Shown: positions 8,287 through 15,439 of the stretch, piece after piece
Layout: each line of letters begins with the position of its first letter
Position numbering within the stretch: the first letter of the stretch is position 1
Source of the DNA: GCA-003244245 sp035276605
Lineage (GTDB): Bacteria; Actinomycetota; Actinomycetes; Mycobacteriales; Pseudonocardiaceae
DNA: 37,058 nt
Assembly (NCBI GenBank): GCA_035276605.1
Contig: DATELN010000198.1
Location: 1 to 37,058 of the forward strand
Reading direction: 5' to 3'
Program-made: the position numbers and the translations under genes
Notes under the pieces: model-generated
The model's database searches: none
Told to the model about the DNA's origin: nothing
What the model saw: the letters and a program-made list of their open reading frames with translations, nothing else

Positions 8287-8979
8287 TCAGGAACCCCGCG
8301 GCTCAACGCCTCCGGGTCGCACCGCTGACAGGGTGAGGCAGGCTACCGGCGTACCTCCTTTACCAGCGCTGGTCTGCTCTGCGTCGGTCACAACGATCGA
8401 ACCCGGTCCCCGATCGGTGAACACGAAGGGCAACGTGGCGCGCGACGTGCCCGAGCCACTCCCGTCAGTGCGCACGTCGAGCCAAACCTCGTTTTGTGGA
8501 TTGGCATATTGGGGATCGTTGGACTCCGCCACTCCGACGGCCTTCGTGTTGACCACAGGATCGATCCGGTTCTGATAAATCGGACCCACCCCGTCGGGAA
8601 CGCCACCACAGGTGTTGACATGTGCCTGCACCGCATAACTCCGATTGGGCTGCAGTCCGGACACCGTGAACTCTGCGTTGGTGGACTCGCCCGACGGCGT
8701 CAAGGTGGCGCTCATGTGACCACCTTGCGGCGCCAAGGCCGGGTTGTAGGTCTCGGCCCGGGTAGTGGTGGCCGAGTTCGAGCCCGCAGTCGAGTTCTGA
8801 GATGGGGCTTCGATCGGTGCGTCGCCATGGAGAGTCGCCGCGGTTTGGGCAGCCATGGTCAGGCCCTTGAACGCGCACGCTGCCGGCGCAAGGGCTACAG
8901 CGGCGGTGACTACAGCGAGTGTGAGCCGCCGATGGATGAGTGCTGTGCGATACAGGTCATTCGATGTGTGTCCCCTCAT
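8287..8979 (-). CDS. Secreted Cu/Zn-superoxide-dismutase-like protein with a lost metal site
   Basis: The 230-aa protein has an N-terminal hydrophobic segment (LTLAVVTAAVALAPAAC, about residues 19-35). It is probably exported and possibly a lipoprotein, although PAAC is a poor lipobox. The remainder matches the actinobacterial 'superoxide dismutase family' group (FTVSGLQPNRSYAVQAHVNT, GPIYQN, YANPQNEVWLDV). A Cys124-Cys214 pair fits the conserved SOD disulfide. However, only three His remain after the signal region (51, 88, 120). The usual HxH copper pair reads AHVN and the bridging-His segment reads GPIYQN, so a Cu/Zn centre cannot be assembled in the normal way. Function is unknown; a structural or binding role is more likely than dismutation. 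Confidence 0.75.
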   Translation of the reverse strand: MRGHTSNDLYRTALIHRRLTLAVVTAAVALAPAACAFKGLTMAAQTAATLHGDAPIEAPSQNSTAGSNSATTTRAETYNPALAPQGGHMSATLTPSGESTNAEFTVSGLQPNRSYAVQAHVNTCGGVPDGVGPIYQNRIDPVVNTKAVGVAESNDPQYANPQNEVWLDVRTDGSGSGTSRATLPFVFTDRGPGSIVVTDAEQTSAGKGGTPVACLTLSAVRPGGVEPRGS

Positions 8980-9118
8980 CGGAGTATGATCCCATGCTTT
9001 TCGGCGGCTGAAACTGCTCTGTCTGGGTTAGCGGGTTGGCCGGCGCTGCGCCTGATGACTACCGCGCCGAGTTCCGGGGTAAGCCACCTGCCTACTGCCA
9101 TTCCCCCAGGAGGTGCCC

Positions 9119-9349
9119 ATGTCCACTGCCGAAACCGGCCACATCACTGGAACCAAAGATAAGAACTACAATCTGATCTGGTTCACCGAGGCGTGCCTGA
9201 GCAATGCGCTACGCCTGGAGACCTACATTCAGGACGCGGAACGAGACGGCGACGCCGAGTTGGCTGAGATGTTCAAGAAGGCGCAGGCGGACAGCCGTAA
9301 GGGTGGCGAGATGGGCAAGCACTTGCTCAGCAAGCGTCTTACTGGCTGA
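9119..9349 (+). CDS. Small conserved hypothetical protein (76 aa)
   Basis: AGGAGG at 9108-9113 fixes the ATG at 9119 rather than the overlapping GTG. The protein is acidic to neutral, predicted mostly helical, soluble, and has one Cys. Its core reads YNLIWFTEACLSNALRLETYIQDAERDGD and then AEMFKKAQADSRKGGEMGKHLL. The pattern suggests a small helical-hairpin bundle. I believe similar proteins exist in other actinobacteria, but I cannot name a function. It is a stand-alone gene followed by the convergent desaturase gene 17 bp away. Confidence 0.75.
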   Translation: MSTAETGHITGTKDKNYNLIWFTEACLSNALRLETYIQDAERDGDAELAEMFKKAQADSRKGGEMGKHLLSKRLTG

Positions 9350-9366
9350 CCAAGCCCCTGGCGTGC

Positions 9367-10014
9367 TCAGTGGGGCAGCGCCCGCTGTCGTAACGTGGTG
9401 GGCGTGCCGGGTAGCGAGGTGTTGAAGACGTAGTCCCAGTACGGCGCGCTCACACCGAAGTCGCCACGGTCGTCTGCGAAGTGATGGCGCAGATGCCGCG
9501 CTCGCAGCCAACGGCCTAACGCCGTCCGCGGTCGGCCTACGTGGAGGTAGGCGTGCAGAAGGTCATAGGCGAGATACCCGCCACCCCAGCCGGCCGCGAA
9601 CGGCAACCACAAGTCCCCCGGCAACACCAACCAAAACAGGGTCGCCGCGATAGCACCGATCGGGATGCTGGCCAGTGGCGTCGTGACGACCCGCCGCGGG
9701 TCGTTGGGGTGGGCATGGTGCACCCCATGAACGGCCCACACGAACGCTTCGCTGCGCGGGCCGCGCGGCTTGAGATGAAACACCGCGCGATGCACCCAGT
9801 ACTCCGTCAGCGTCCAGACGAGGTAGCCCGCGGCCATCAGCCCAACGGCGACCAGGGAACCAACCTGCCGGATACCGAATACCGCCAGCGCCAGGATCGC
9901 TGGTCCCCACAGCACCAGCGGCACCACAGGGTGGGTACGGATCAGCGAATTCAACAGCCGTGATGAGGACATCGGCGGTGAACAGCTGAGGATTTCCGAC
10001 CGAGTTGGCGACAT
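9367..10014 (-). CDS. Sterol desaturase/fatty-acid hydroxylase family membrane enzyme
   Basis: The 215-aa integral membrane protein carries the His clusters that bind a di-iron centre in this superfamily: EYWVHRAVFH (about residues 71-80), HGVHHAHPNDP (about 95-105) and HLRHHF near the C-terminus. Hydrophobic segments precede and separate the clusters. It should hydroxylate or desaturate a lipid such as a fatty acid, carotenoid or sterol; the substrate is unknown. ATG 10014 has no Shine-Dalgarno sequence but sits six bases past a TAATCT hexamer. A decayed second copy of its 5' end lies at about 12437-12632, beyond the LanB-like gene. It is divergent from the LanB-like gene, with 117 bp shared upstream. 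Confidence 0.88.
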   Translation of the reverse strand: MSPTRSEILSCSPPMSSSRLLNSLIRTHPVVPLVLWGPAILALAVFGIRQVGSLVAVGLMAAGYLVWTLTEYWVHRAVFHLKPRGPRSEAFVWAVHGVHHAHPNDPRRVVTTPLASIPIGAIAATLFWLVLPGDLWLPFAAGWGGGYLAYDLLHAYLHVGRPRTALGRWLRARHLRHHFADDRGDFGVSAPYWDYVFNTSLPGTPTTLRQRALPH

Positions 10015-10020
10015 ATCAGC

Positions 10021-10026
10021 AGATTA
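10021..10026 (-). promoter_or_regulatory. Candidate -10 element for a leaderless desaturase transcript
   Basis: Read on the minus strand this is TAATCT, then six bases, then ATG (10014). The same block survives as TTATCT plus the identical six bases plus ATG in the remnant copy at 12616-12628, which supports the element being part of the ancestral gene. Confidence 0.45.
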
Positions 10027-10119
10027 GGGCATGTGTCGCGGGAAAAGCACACTCTCGCGTGGCGGCGATAGCCCCGTCGATGCGACGAAATTGCCGCCAC
10101 GCGCGAGCCGACCTGGTGT

Positions 10120-10125
10120 TATGTT
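10120..10125 (+). promoter_or_regulatory. Candidate -10 element for a leaderless LanB-like transcript
   Basis: TATGTT (TANNNT) is followed by six bases and then the GTG at 10132, so transcription would begin on the start codon. No Shine-Dalgarno sequence is present. With the desaturase element at 10021-10026 it makes a back-to-back promoter pair in the 117-bp divergent interval. Confidence 0.4.
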
Positions 10126-10131
10126 CGCGCG

Positions 10132-12333
10132 GTGGCGGACGATCACCTCGTCGCCGGTTCTGACGACCTTCCCAGCCATATGGTTCCCATCGACCCAGAG
10201 CGGTGGGCGCTGTGGGAGGAGTTTGCCGTCCGGGCAACTGGATTTCCGGTAGCGGGGCTCGACGCCTTCGGCGCTGGCTCGGTCGAGCTGGAGGAACAGC
10301 TACTGCGGGATGTCGCGCGCGATCCGCGCTTTCGCGAGGCGGTGACGTGGCAGAACCGGGCCGCGCTGCGCAATGCGATCGACACCGTGGCCTCGGGGAG
10401 CGCCGGCGCGAATAGCGACGGACGCCGCCGGTTGGAAATCGTGGCGAGCTACTGGCAGCGCTACTGCGCCAAGAACGACACCATCGGGTTCTTCGGTCCC
10501 GTCGGATGGGGGCGTTTCACCGAAGCGCGAGGGATCCGGTGGCACAACGCAGGCCGGCCGCTGGCGAAGAGAACCGTGCGTTTTGAAACCTGGGCGATTC
10601 AGGCTCTGGCCGACGCCATCGCGCAGGATCCCGCTGTTTGGCCGTGGATACCGCCACGCCGGCGTCCGGACCTGCCGAGGGTAGGTCTTTCGGAACCAGA
10701 GCGCGCCGTGGTCGACGCCTGCGACGGTCGCTGCCCGGCATGCGCGATCGAAGACCAGACGACCCTAGACGCGCTCGTCCATCGAGGCATCGTCGAGCTA
10801 CGGCTGCGGGTCAGCCCCGGTCCCCATCCGGAGCGTCATCTGGCACTGCTGCTGGCCGGCATCGGTGACAACGAGCCACGTGGGCGCGCGCTGGCCGCCC
10901 TGGCAGAGCTCGAATCCGGCCGGACCGAGGTGGCGAATGCCGCCGGTGACGCTGATGCCCTTGGACGGGCCCTTGCCGCCCTCGATACCACCTTCACCCG
11001 GCTTACTGGTAGGCAACCTCACCAAGCGGCCGGGGTGGCTTACGGTGCACGCGGCGTCTGCTACGAGGACTGCCGCAGCGACCTCGTCCTCGAGGTCGGG
11101 CGAAGCTGCCGGGACGCCATCGCGGACGCTCTCCTGCCAATCCTTCCGGCGTCCACGTGGTATTGCGGCGAGGTGGCGCAGGTGGCTCGGCAGCTCATCG
11201 CCAACGCATGCGATCAAGTCCGGTCCCGCGGCGGCACGGCGCACGCGTGCGCCATCGACGTCTGGCGAGAGGTCCTCGCAGCCATGTTCCGGCTGCCCGC
11301 CGCGCTATTCGACCGCCAGCGCGAGCTGCAGACCCGGTGGGCATCACTGCTCGAGGCTGGCGTCGACGGGCTGGCGCGCCGCTCCGCCGAGGCGTTCGCC
11401 GATGTCAAGCCGGCATGGCCGATGGCCGTCCATACTTCGCCGGACGTCCAGATTGATGCGGCTGGGCACGAGGCCATCGCCAACGGCCAGTTTCTTGTCG
11501 TCGTTGGCGACTACCACCTCGGCATCAACCCACTGCTTCAGTCTTTTCTCCTCGAGCAGCATCCCGACCCGGACGGTCTTCGCGCCCGTTTCGACGTCGA
11601 TGTCCCGCCACCGCGCCTGTACGCGGTGCCGACCGCGGGCATCCCGCGGATGACGACCGGTCGGATGTGGCCAGGGTTGCGTCTGTCCAGCGACGTTTGT
11701 TTGCTCACGGCGGCGGATGCATGTCCGCCAGACGCCGCCTGCACGCTGGAGCTGGCGGACGCGGTTTTCACCGAGACCGAAACCGGTTGGAGCATAGAAA
11801 GCCTCGATGGAAGTGTGCGCGCCTCGGCGGACGAGGTGTTCCAGCTGGTCACCTTCCTTATGGCGCTTCGTACCTACGCGCTGTTTCCCGACCCGGACGA
11901 GCACGCCCCGAGATGCACGGTAGGCAGGGCGGTCTACCGCCGGGAGACCTGGATCGTGAACGCCTCGGAGACGACCTGGGTGCGAGCGGGGTGCCGTTCT
12001 CGGTTCGCGGAGGCCCGGTCCTGGGCACTGGCGCGTGGCATGCCTCGGCGTGTTTTCGTCTCCTCGCCGGCCGAAGCCAAACCGATGTTTGTCGATTTCG
12101 ACAGTCCCGCGCTGGTAGGAATGCTCGGCCGGCTTATGCGGCGGACCGTCGCCTCACCAGACTCCGCCCGCCTGGGCACGTCGGTTCGGTTTACGGAGAT
12201 GCTGCCGGGGCCGGAAGGGTGCTGGCTGCAAGACGCGGACGGTCACTGCTACACAAGCGAGCTTCGTCTTATTGCCGTAGACCTGACGCGCTGGCCCACG
12301 CGATCGACGCTTCGCGACCGTTCACAACATTAG
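10132..12333 (+). CDS. Orphan LanB-like protein (lantibiotic dehydratase N-terminal domain family)
   Basis: The protein has 733 aa and begins at a leaderless GTG. It belongs to the lantibiotic-dehydratase N-domain superfamily. The clearest signature is YCAKNDTIGFFGPVGWG (111-127), the counterpart of the R.TPFGLFAG block of LanB. A later block reads VHTSPDVQIDA...NGQFLVVVGDYHLGIN. In class I LanBs this domain uses glutamyl-tRNA to glutamylate Ser/Thr of a peptide, and a separate C-terminal domain then eliminates glutamate. At 733 aa there is no room for a typical elimination domain. No precursor peptide, LanC cyclase, protease or ABC exporter is adjacent. It may be an aminoacyl-tRNA-dependent ligase (PEARL-like) or have diverged further; both are inference. 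It is rich in Cys (for example CDGRCPAC). It is flanked by duplicated desaturase sequence. Confidence 0.82.
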   Translation: MADDHLVAGSDDLPSHMVPIDPERWALWEEFAVRATGFPVAGLDAFGAGSVELEEQLLRDVARDPRFREAVTWQNRAALRNAIDTVASGSAGANSDGRRRLEIVASYWQRYCAKNDTIGFFGPVGWGRFTEARGIRWHNAGRPLAKRTVRFETWAIQALADAIAQDPAVWPWIPPRRRPDLPRVGLSEPERAVVDACDGRCPACAIEDQTTLDALVHRGIVELRLRVSPGPHPERHLALLLAGIGDNEPRGRALAALAELESGRTEVANAAGDADALGRALAALDTTFTRLTGRQPHQAAGVAYGARGVCYEDCRSDLVLEVGRSCRDAIADALLPILPASTWYCGEVAQVARQLIANACDQVRSRGGTAHACAIDVWREVLAAMFRLPAALFDRQRELQTRWASLLEAGVDGLARRSAEAFADVKPAWPMAVHTSPDVQIDAAGHEAIANGQFLVVVGDYHLGINPLLQSFLLEQHPDPDGLRARFDVDVPPPRLYAVPTAGIPRMTTGRMWPGLRLSSDVCLLTAADACPPDAACTLELADAVFTETETGWSIESLDGSVRASADEVFQLVTFLMALRTYALFPDPDEHAPRCTVGRAVYRRETWIVNASETTWVRAGCRSRFAEARSWALARGMPRRVFVSSPAEAKPMFVDFDSPALVGMLGRLMRRTVASPDSARLGTSVRFTEMLPGPEGCWLQDADGHCYTSELRLIAVDLTRWPTRSTLRDRSQH

Positions 12334-12342
12334 TTACCGTCT

Positions 12343-12436
12343 GGGCGCAGCGGGCCCCGAGTTCACCGCGGCCGCAGACGCCGCCCTTAGCGAATACCGA
12401 CCTCAGATGGTCCTGCACCATGTGGGTGGAGATGAA
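12343..12436 (-). pseudogene. Remnant of a LuxR-type HTH C-terminus
   Basis: The interval aligns without gaps, at an offset of 1560 bp and roughly 79% identity by hand, to 13903-13996 in the intact luxR gene. Translated on the minus strand it reads FISTHMVQDHLRSVFAKGG then RGELGAR, against LFMSAHTVQDDLKSVFAKVG then RGELVAR. It has no start, no N-terminal domain and no upstream HTH helices. It ends at a GATGAA stretch shared with the adjoining desaturase remnant, so the two fragments were probably joined by a deletion at short homology. Confidence 0.8.
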
Positions 12437-12632
12437 CCGCACGGTGCACCCAGCACTCGGTCAGCGTCCACGCATACCAAATACCGCCAGCGTCAGGATC
12501 AGCGGTCCGCACAGCGCCAGCGCAACGGCAGGGTGGGTACAGATCAGCGAGTTCAGCAGCCGCGAAGAGAACATCGGCGGCGAGCAGCTAAGGATTCCTG
12601 ACCGGGTTGTCGTCATATCAGCAGATAAAGGA
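12437..12632 (-). pseudogene. Remnant of a second sterol-desaturase gene (5' end plus promoter)
   Basis: From ATG 12616 it reads RSGILSCSPPMFSSRLLNSL and on through AVFGM, closely matching the first 47 or so residues of the intact gene at 10014. A 52-bp net deletion at 12471-12473 (relative to 9817-9871) shifts the frame. A short further match (TLTECWVHRAV) then runs into the LuxR remnant. The di-iron His clusters beyond the first are absent. The copy retains TTATCT plus the same six bases before ATG. It lies in direct orientation to the intact gene, with the LanB-like gene between. Confidence 0.85.
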
Positions 12633-12827
12633 ACGTCTTCCCCAAAAGTCACCCGTTTGTGGTATGCGCAGAAGTATTGCTTGGCGCACCGATACGTCAC
12701 TCCGGCCAGGTCCGGTCGTTGGGGTGGCTGATTGCGATGGTGGGTACGCGATCGGCGCAGTTTGGGGGCTACCAGAGCTTGGCCTGCCGGCTGCTGACGG
12801 TCCGCGTCGGCGGCGCAGGGGGTTCCC

Positions 12828-13826
12828 ATGGTTTGGCGTGTTTTGCTGGCATTCACCTTCTTTATGGTGGGCTCTGCGGTGCCCGCGCAAGCGATGCTCG
12901 ATTCCAGCCAGAGTGGGCCGCCGTTGGAGACTCCACCTGCGATACTGGCTGCGGCGCTGCATTGTCACGACGCACCGTCTCCCGCGGGCCATGAGCCGGT
13001 GCTGCTAGTACACGGCATCGGCGCAACCGGGCCGGAACAGTGGGACTGGAACTACGTCCCCGCGCTGAACCACGCCGGCTTTGATGTGTGCACCGTCGAT
13101 CTCCCCCACCGAAACCTGGGCGATATGCAGACCTCGGCGGAATATGTCGTGGATGCTGTGCGCCACATGCGCGACCACTACCACTCAAAAGTCGACGTCC
13201 TGGGTTGGTCCGCGGGACCCCTGGTGGCACGGTGGGCGATCAAGTATTGGCCCGATATTCGTGATTCGGTCGATGACATGGTGGGGCTGGAGGCCGCCTA
13301 TCACGGCACGGCCGACGCTAGTCTCCGGTGCGCAGTGGGTTCGTGCCCGCCGGCGCTGTGGCAGTTGTCCCTCGGCTCGAACTTCGTCAAGGCTCTTAAC
13401 GCCGGTGACGAGACCCCCGGCAACGTGAGCTACACCAGCGTTTATTCACTGACTGACGAGCTGGTCACCCCGCAGCTGCCCCAGTCGGTCTCCGCTCAAG
13501 GTGGCGGCGCCACCAACGTGCCAATCCAAAGCATCTGCCCGCTTCGGGTGGTGGACCACGTCCAGGCCCTTGCGGATGCAGTGGCCTACGCCGTGGTTGT
13601 CGATGCGTTTACCCATCCCGGGCCCGCTGACCCGTCTCGAATTTCCCGCAGCGTCTGCGGGCAGCTGTTCCTGCCCGGCGTGACCGTGAACTCATTCGCC
13701 AGTCACTTCGTCTCCAACTACGCCAACTTCTTCCTCGGCGTTGTCGGAGTTTTTAGTCCACCCGTGACTTCCGAGCCGCCGCTGCGCTGCTACGCCCGGT
13801 CGGAATCTTGTGAGGTGCGCAACTAG
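12828..13826 (+). CDS. Exported alpha/beta-hydrolase, CalB-like lipase
   Basis: The ATG at 12828, with a GGGGG run upstream, gives 332 aa. Residues 1-22 are a Sec signal peptide (VLLAFTFFMVGSAVPAQA). The mature enzyme shows the oxyanion region LLVHGIGATG (59-68) and the nucleophile Ser128 in GWSAG. Asp210 in YSLTDELVTP and His244 in VVDHV are plausible remaining triad members, in the order and spacing seen in Candida antarctica lipase B and its bacterial relatives. Several Cys may form disulfides. It probably hydrolyses lipid esters outside the membrane. It is a stand-alone gene, convergent with the luxR gene. Confidence 0.88.
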   Translation: MVWRVLLAFTFFMVGSAVPAQAMLDSSQSGPPLETPPAILAAALHCHDAPSPAGHEPVLLVHGIGATGPEQWDWNYVPALNHAGFDVCTVDLPHRNLGDMQTSAEYVVDAVRHMRDHYHSKVDVLGWSAGPLVARWAIKYWPDIRDSVDDMVGLEAAYHGTADASLRCAVGSCPPALWQLSLGSNFVKALNAGDETPGNVSYTSVYSLTDELVTPQLPQSVSAQGGGATNVPIQSICPLRVVDHVQALADAVAYAVVVDAFTHPGPADPSRISRSVCGQLFLPGVTVNSFASHFVSNYANFFLGVVGVFSPPVTSEPPLRCYARSESCEVRN

Positions 13827-13885
13827 CCGTCGAGATCTACTTCTGATCCCGCTCGCTGATTTGCTTGTGCAGGTCAGCGCACGTA

Positions 13886-14560
13886 TCAGCCAGGGTCTTC
13901 CGGTCGCAGCCGGGCTACCAGCTCACCGCGGCTGCGGACGCCAACCTTGGCAAACACCGACTTCAGGTCATCTTGCACCGTGTGGGCGGACATGAACAGG
14001 CGGGCGGCGATGTCGGCGGTGGAGTGCCCGGCGATCACCTCGCGGCAGACGTCGCGCTCGCGAGCCGTCAAACCGTACGCCGCCAGCAGCAGACCGGTCA
14101 GCTGGTCACCGGTCGCCGGCTCAATGGTGACCGCGATCTGCTCGTCGTCTCCGCCGATCAGCGGGCTGGCGTGCAGGACGGCCCACTGACCACCCACGCC
14201 CTGCACCCGCGCGCGGAAACTGCCCACGGCTGTGGCGCGCGCACCAGTAGCCATGACCTGCATCATTACCAGAAACCGGCCGGGGGCGATCTCGTTGAGC
14301 CGGTCCTGCCACTGTTGGGCAGCCGGGGTCACCGCGCGAAGCTCCCCGCGCGGGCCGACGACCACGATGGCCGGATGGCCACCGGGCGTCCAGCGTGGGG
14401 CTGGCGAGCACACCGCCAACCGGGTCGCCGTCGCGATGGCCGGGGCCACCGCAGCGAGGAACTCGCGGTGCTCACCGTGAAGATCGACGCGGGACACACC
14501 GACGGTCACTACGAGCTTTTCGAGGTCGACGCGCCGCGGGGGCCGGCAATGCCGCTGCAC
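13886..14560 (-). CDS. LuxR-family transcriptional regulator, apparently 5'-truncated
   Basis: The open frame encodes up to 224 aa. The C-terminal LuxR HTH (about residues 159-217) is intact: YGLTARERDVCREVIAGHST then ADIAARLFMSAHTVQDDLKS. The middle resembles the PAS/GAF-like linker of mycobacterial LuxR regulators. These are typically about 350-400 aa, so the N-terminal sensor half seems to be missing. The first 31 codons overlap the divergently transcribed cupin gene, and no good ribosome-binding site precedes the GTG at 14560. The reading may therefore be a pseudogene or a shortened regulator starting further in. A remnant copy of its HTH lies at 12343-12436. Confidence 0.68.
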   Translation of the reverse strand: MQRHCRPPRRVDLEKLVVTVGVSRVDLHGEHREFLAAVAPAIATATRLAVCSPAPRWTPGGHPAIVVVGPRGELRAVTPAAQQWQDRLNEIAPGRFLVMMQVMATGARATAVGSFRARVQGVGGQWAVLHASPLIGGDDEQIAVTIEPATGDQLTGLLLAAYGLTARERDVCREVIAGHSTADIAARLFMSAHTVQDDLKSVFAKVGVRSRGELVARLRPEDPG

Positions 14561-14842
14561 CAGACCGGCTGGGGCAAGGCCTACTACGTCCTACACGGCC
14601 GGATGATCGTCCAGGTCGAGGCCGAGGGCTTCGACCTTGGGCCAGGGTCGTCGATCACCATCCCGCCAGCGACTTTGCACACTTTCACGGTGCTCAGCCC
14701 ATCGGTGAAGTTCCTGGTGGTGAGCCTGACCAATGCGATGGGCGCCTTCCACGCCGACCTCGACGCGACGGTGCCGCACGACCGCCCGATCGAGGACGCT
14801 GCGCAGCAGATCAAGCAGGTCCGCTGGGTCGCCACGACGTGA
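14468..14842 (+). CDS. Cupin-domain protein
   Basis: GTG 14468, with GAGGA (14456-14460) seven bases upstream, gives 124 aa. The single cupin barrel is visible in VDAPRGPAMPLHQTG, YYVLHGRMIVQVE, FDLGPGSSITIPP and TLHTFT. Two His at typical positions (HQT and LHTF) are possible metal ligands, but the usual HxH/E set of motif 1 is incomplete. It may be a sugar-binding or small-molecule cupin rather than an oxygenase. Related proteins often carry 20 or so extra residues at the N-terminus. Here that region is luxR sequence on the other strand, so the gene may also have been clipped. The DUF1304 gene follows after 23 bp, probably in one operon. Confidence 0.72.
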   Translation: MLTVKIDAGHTDGHYELFEVDAPRGPAMPLHQTGWGKAYYVLHGRMIVQVEAEGFDLGPGSSITIPPATLHTFTVLSPSVKFLVVSLTNAMGAFHADLDATVPHDRPIEDAAQQIKQVRWVATT

Positions 14843-14865
14843 CCGTGCCTCGGCGAGGTCCTGGG

Positions 14866-15267
14866 ATGACTCAGGTGGTGTGGACCTTTGCGCTGCTGGC
14901 GACGTTGCTGCACATTGTCGTCTTCGTCTGGGAAGCCGTGTTGTTTCGGCGCCCCGGTGTGCATCAGAAGATCTTCTTCGTGCCCACGGCCGATGTTCCT
15001 GCGGTGCAGCTCTGGGCCTTCGGCGTCGGCTTCTACAACCTGTTCCTCGCCTGCGGCCTGGTCGCCGGGGTGGTTGCCTGGGGTGCTGGCCACGAGGCGG
15101 CCGGCCGGGCGTTGGTCATCTACATCTGCCTGTTCATGTTTCTGTCTGGCCTCGTGCTGCTCATCGCCGACCGGTTGGCGTTAAGTCGTCCGCGGGGCAA
15201 AGGCCTCGGCGGAGCGGCGGCGCAGAGCCTGCCGCCGCTCATCGCGCTCATCGCCGCAGCGCTGTGA
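14866..15267 (+). CDS. DUF1304 family integral membrane protein
   Basis: The protein is 133 aa from ATG 14866 (GAGG upstream) with four predicted membrane segments. These are at about residues 3-24, 47-70, 80-105 and 115-133, judged by hydrophobicity. The charged motif HIVVFVWEAVLF followed by FGVGFYNLFLACG is typical of DUF1304. The family has no established biochemical role. Position 23 bp behind the cupin gene suggests co-transcription. Confidence 0.82.
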   Translation: MTQVVWTFALLATLLHIVVFVWEAVLFRRPGVHQKIFFVPTADVPAVQLWAFGVGFYNLFLACGLVAGVVAWGAGHEAAGRALVIYICLFMFLSGLVLLIADRLALSRPRGKGLGGAAAQSLPPLIALIAAAL

Positions 15268-15439
15268 CGTGCGTCCGGTGGGCTGACCCTCGTGGCGGCG
15301 GGCAGCCGTCGTGTCGAACTGGGCGACAACATAGATGTTGTAGGCGTGCCCCGACGGCCGACTCCCGCCCCAGTGGGGCCTGCCAGCTGGTCTGCGCGAG
15401 GATCCGGATGTGCCAGCAGCGGAACAGGGGGACGCCAGG

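Noticed and set aside
10132..12333. A complete lanthipeptide biosynthetic cluster around the LanB-like gene
   Set aside because: No cyclase, leader protease, exporter or Cys/Ser/Thr-rich precursor peptide was found. The only small gene nearby (9119-9349) has one Cys, no leader/core pattern, and lies beyond the desaturase.
12407..12731. Plus-strand open frames downstream of the LanB-like gene as possible peptide substrates
   Set aside because: They are the antisense of the desaturase and LuxR remnants and have no independent coding signal.
13865..14467. N-terminal 200-residue extension of the cupin protein on the plus strand
   Set aside because: This part of the open frame is the antisense of the luxR gene. 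The ribosome-binding site GAGGA and GTG 14468 give a normal-size cupin.
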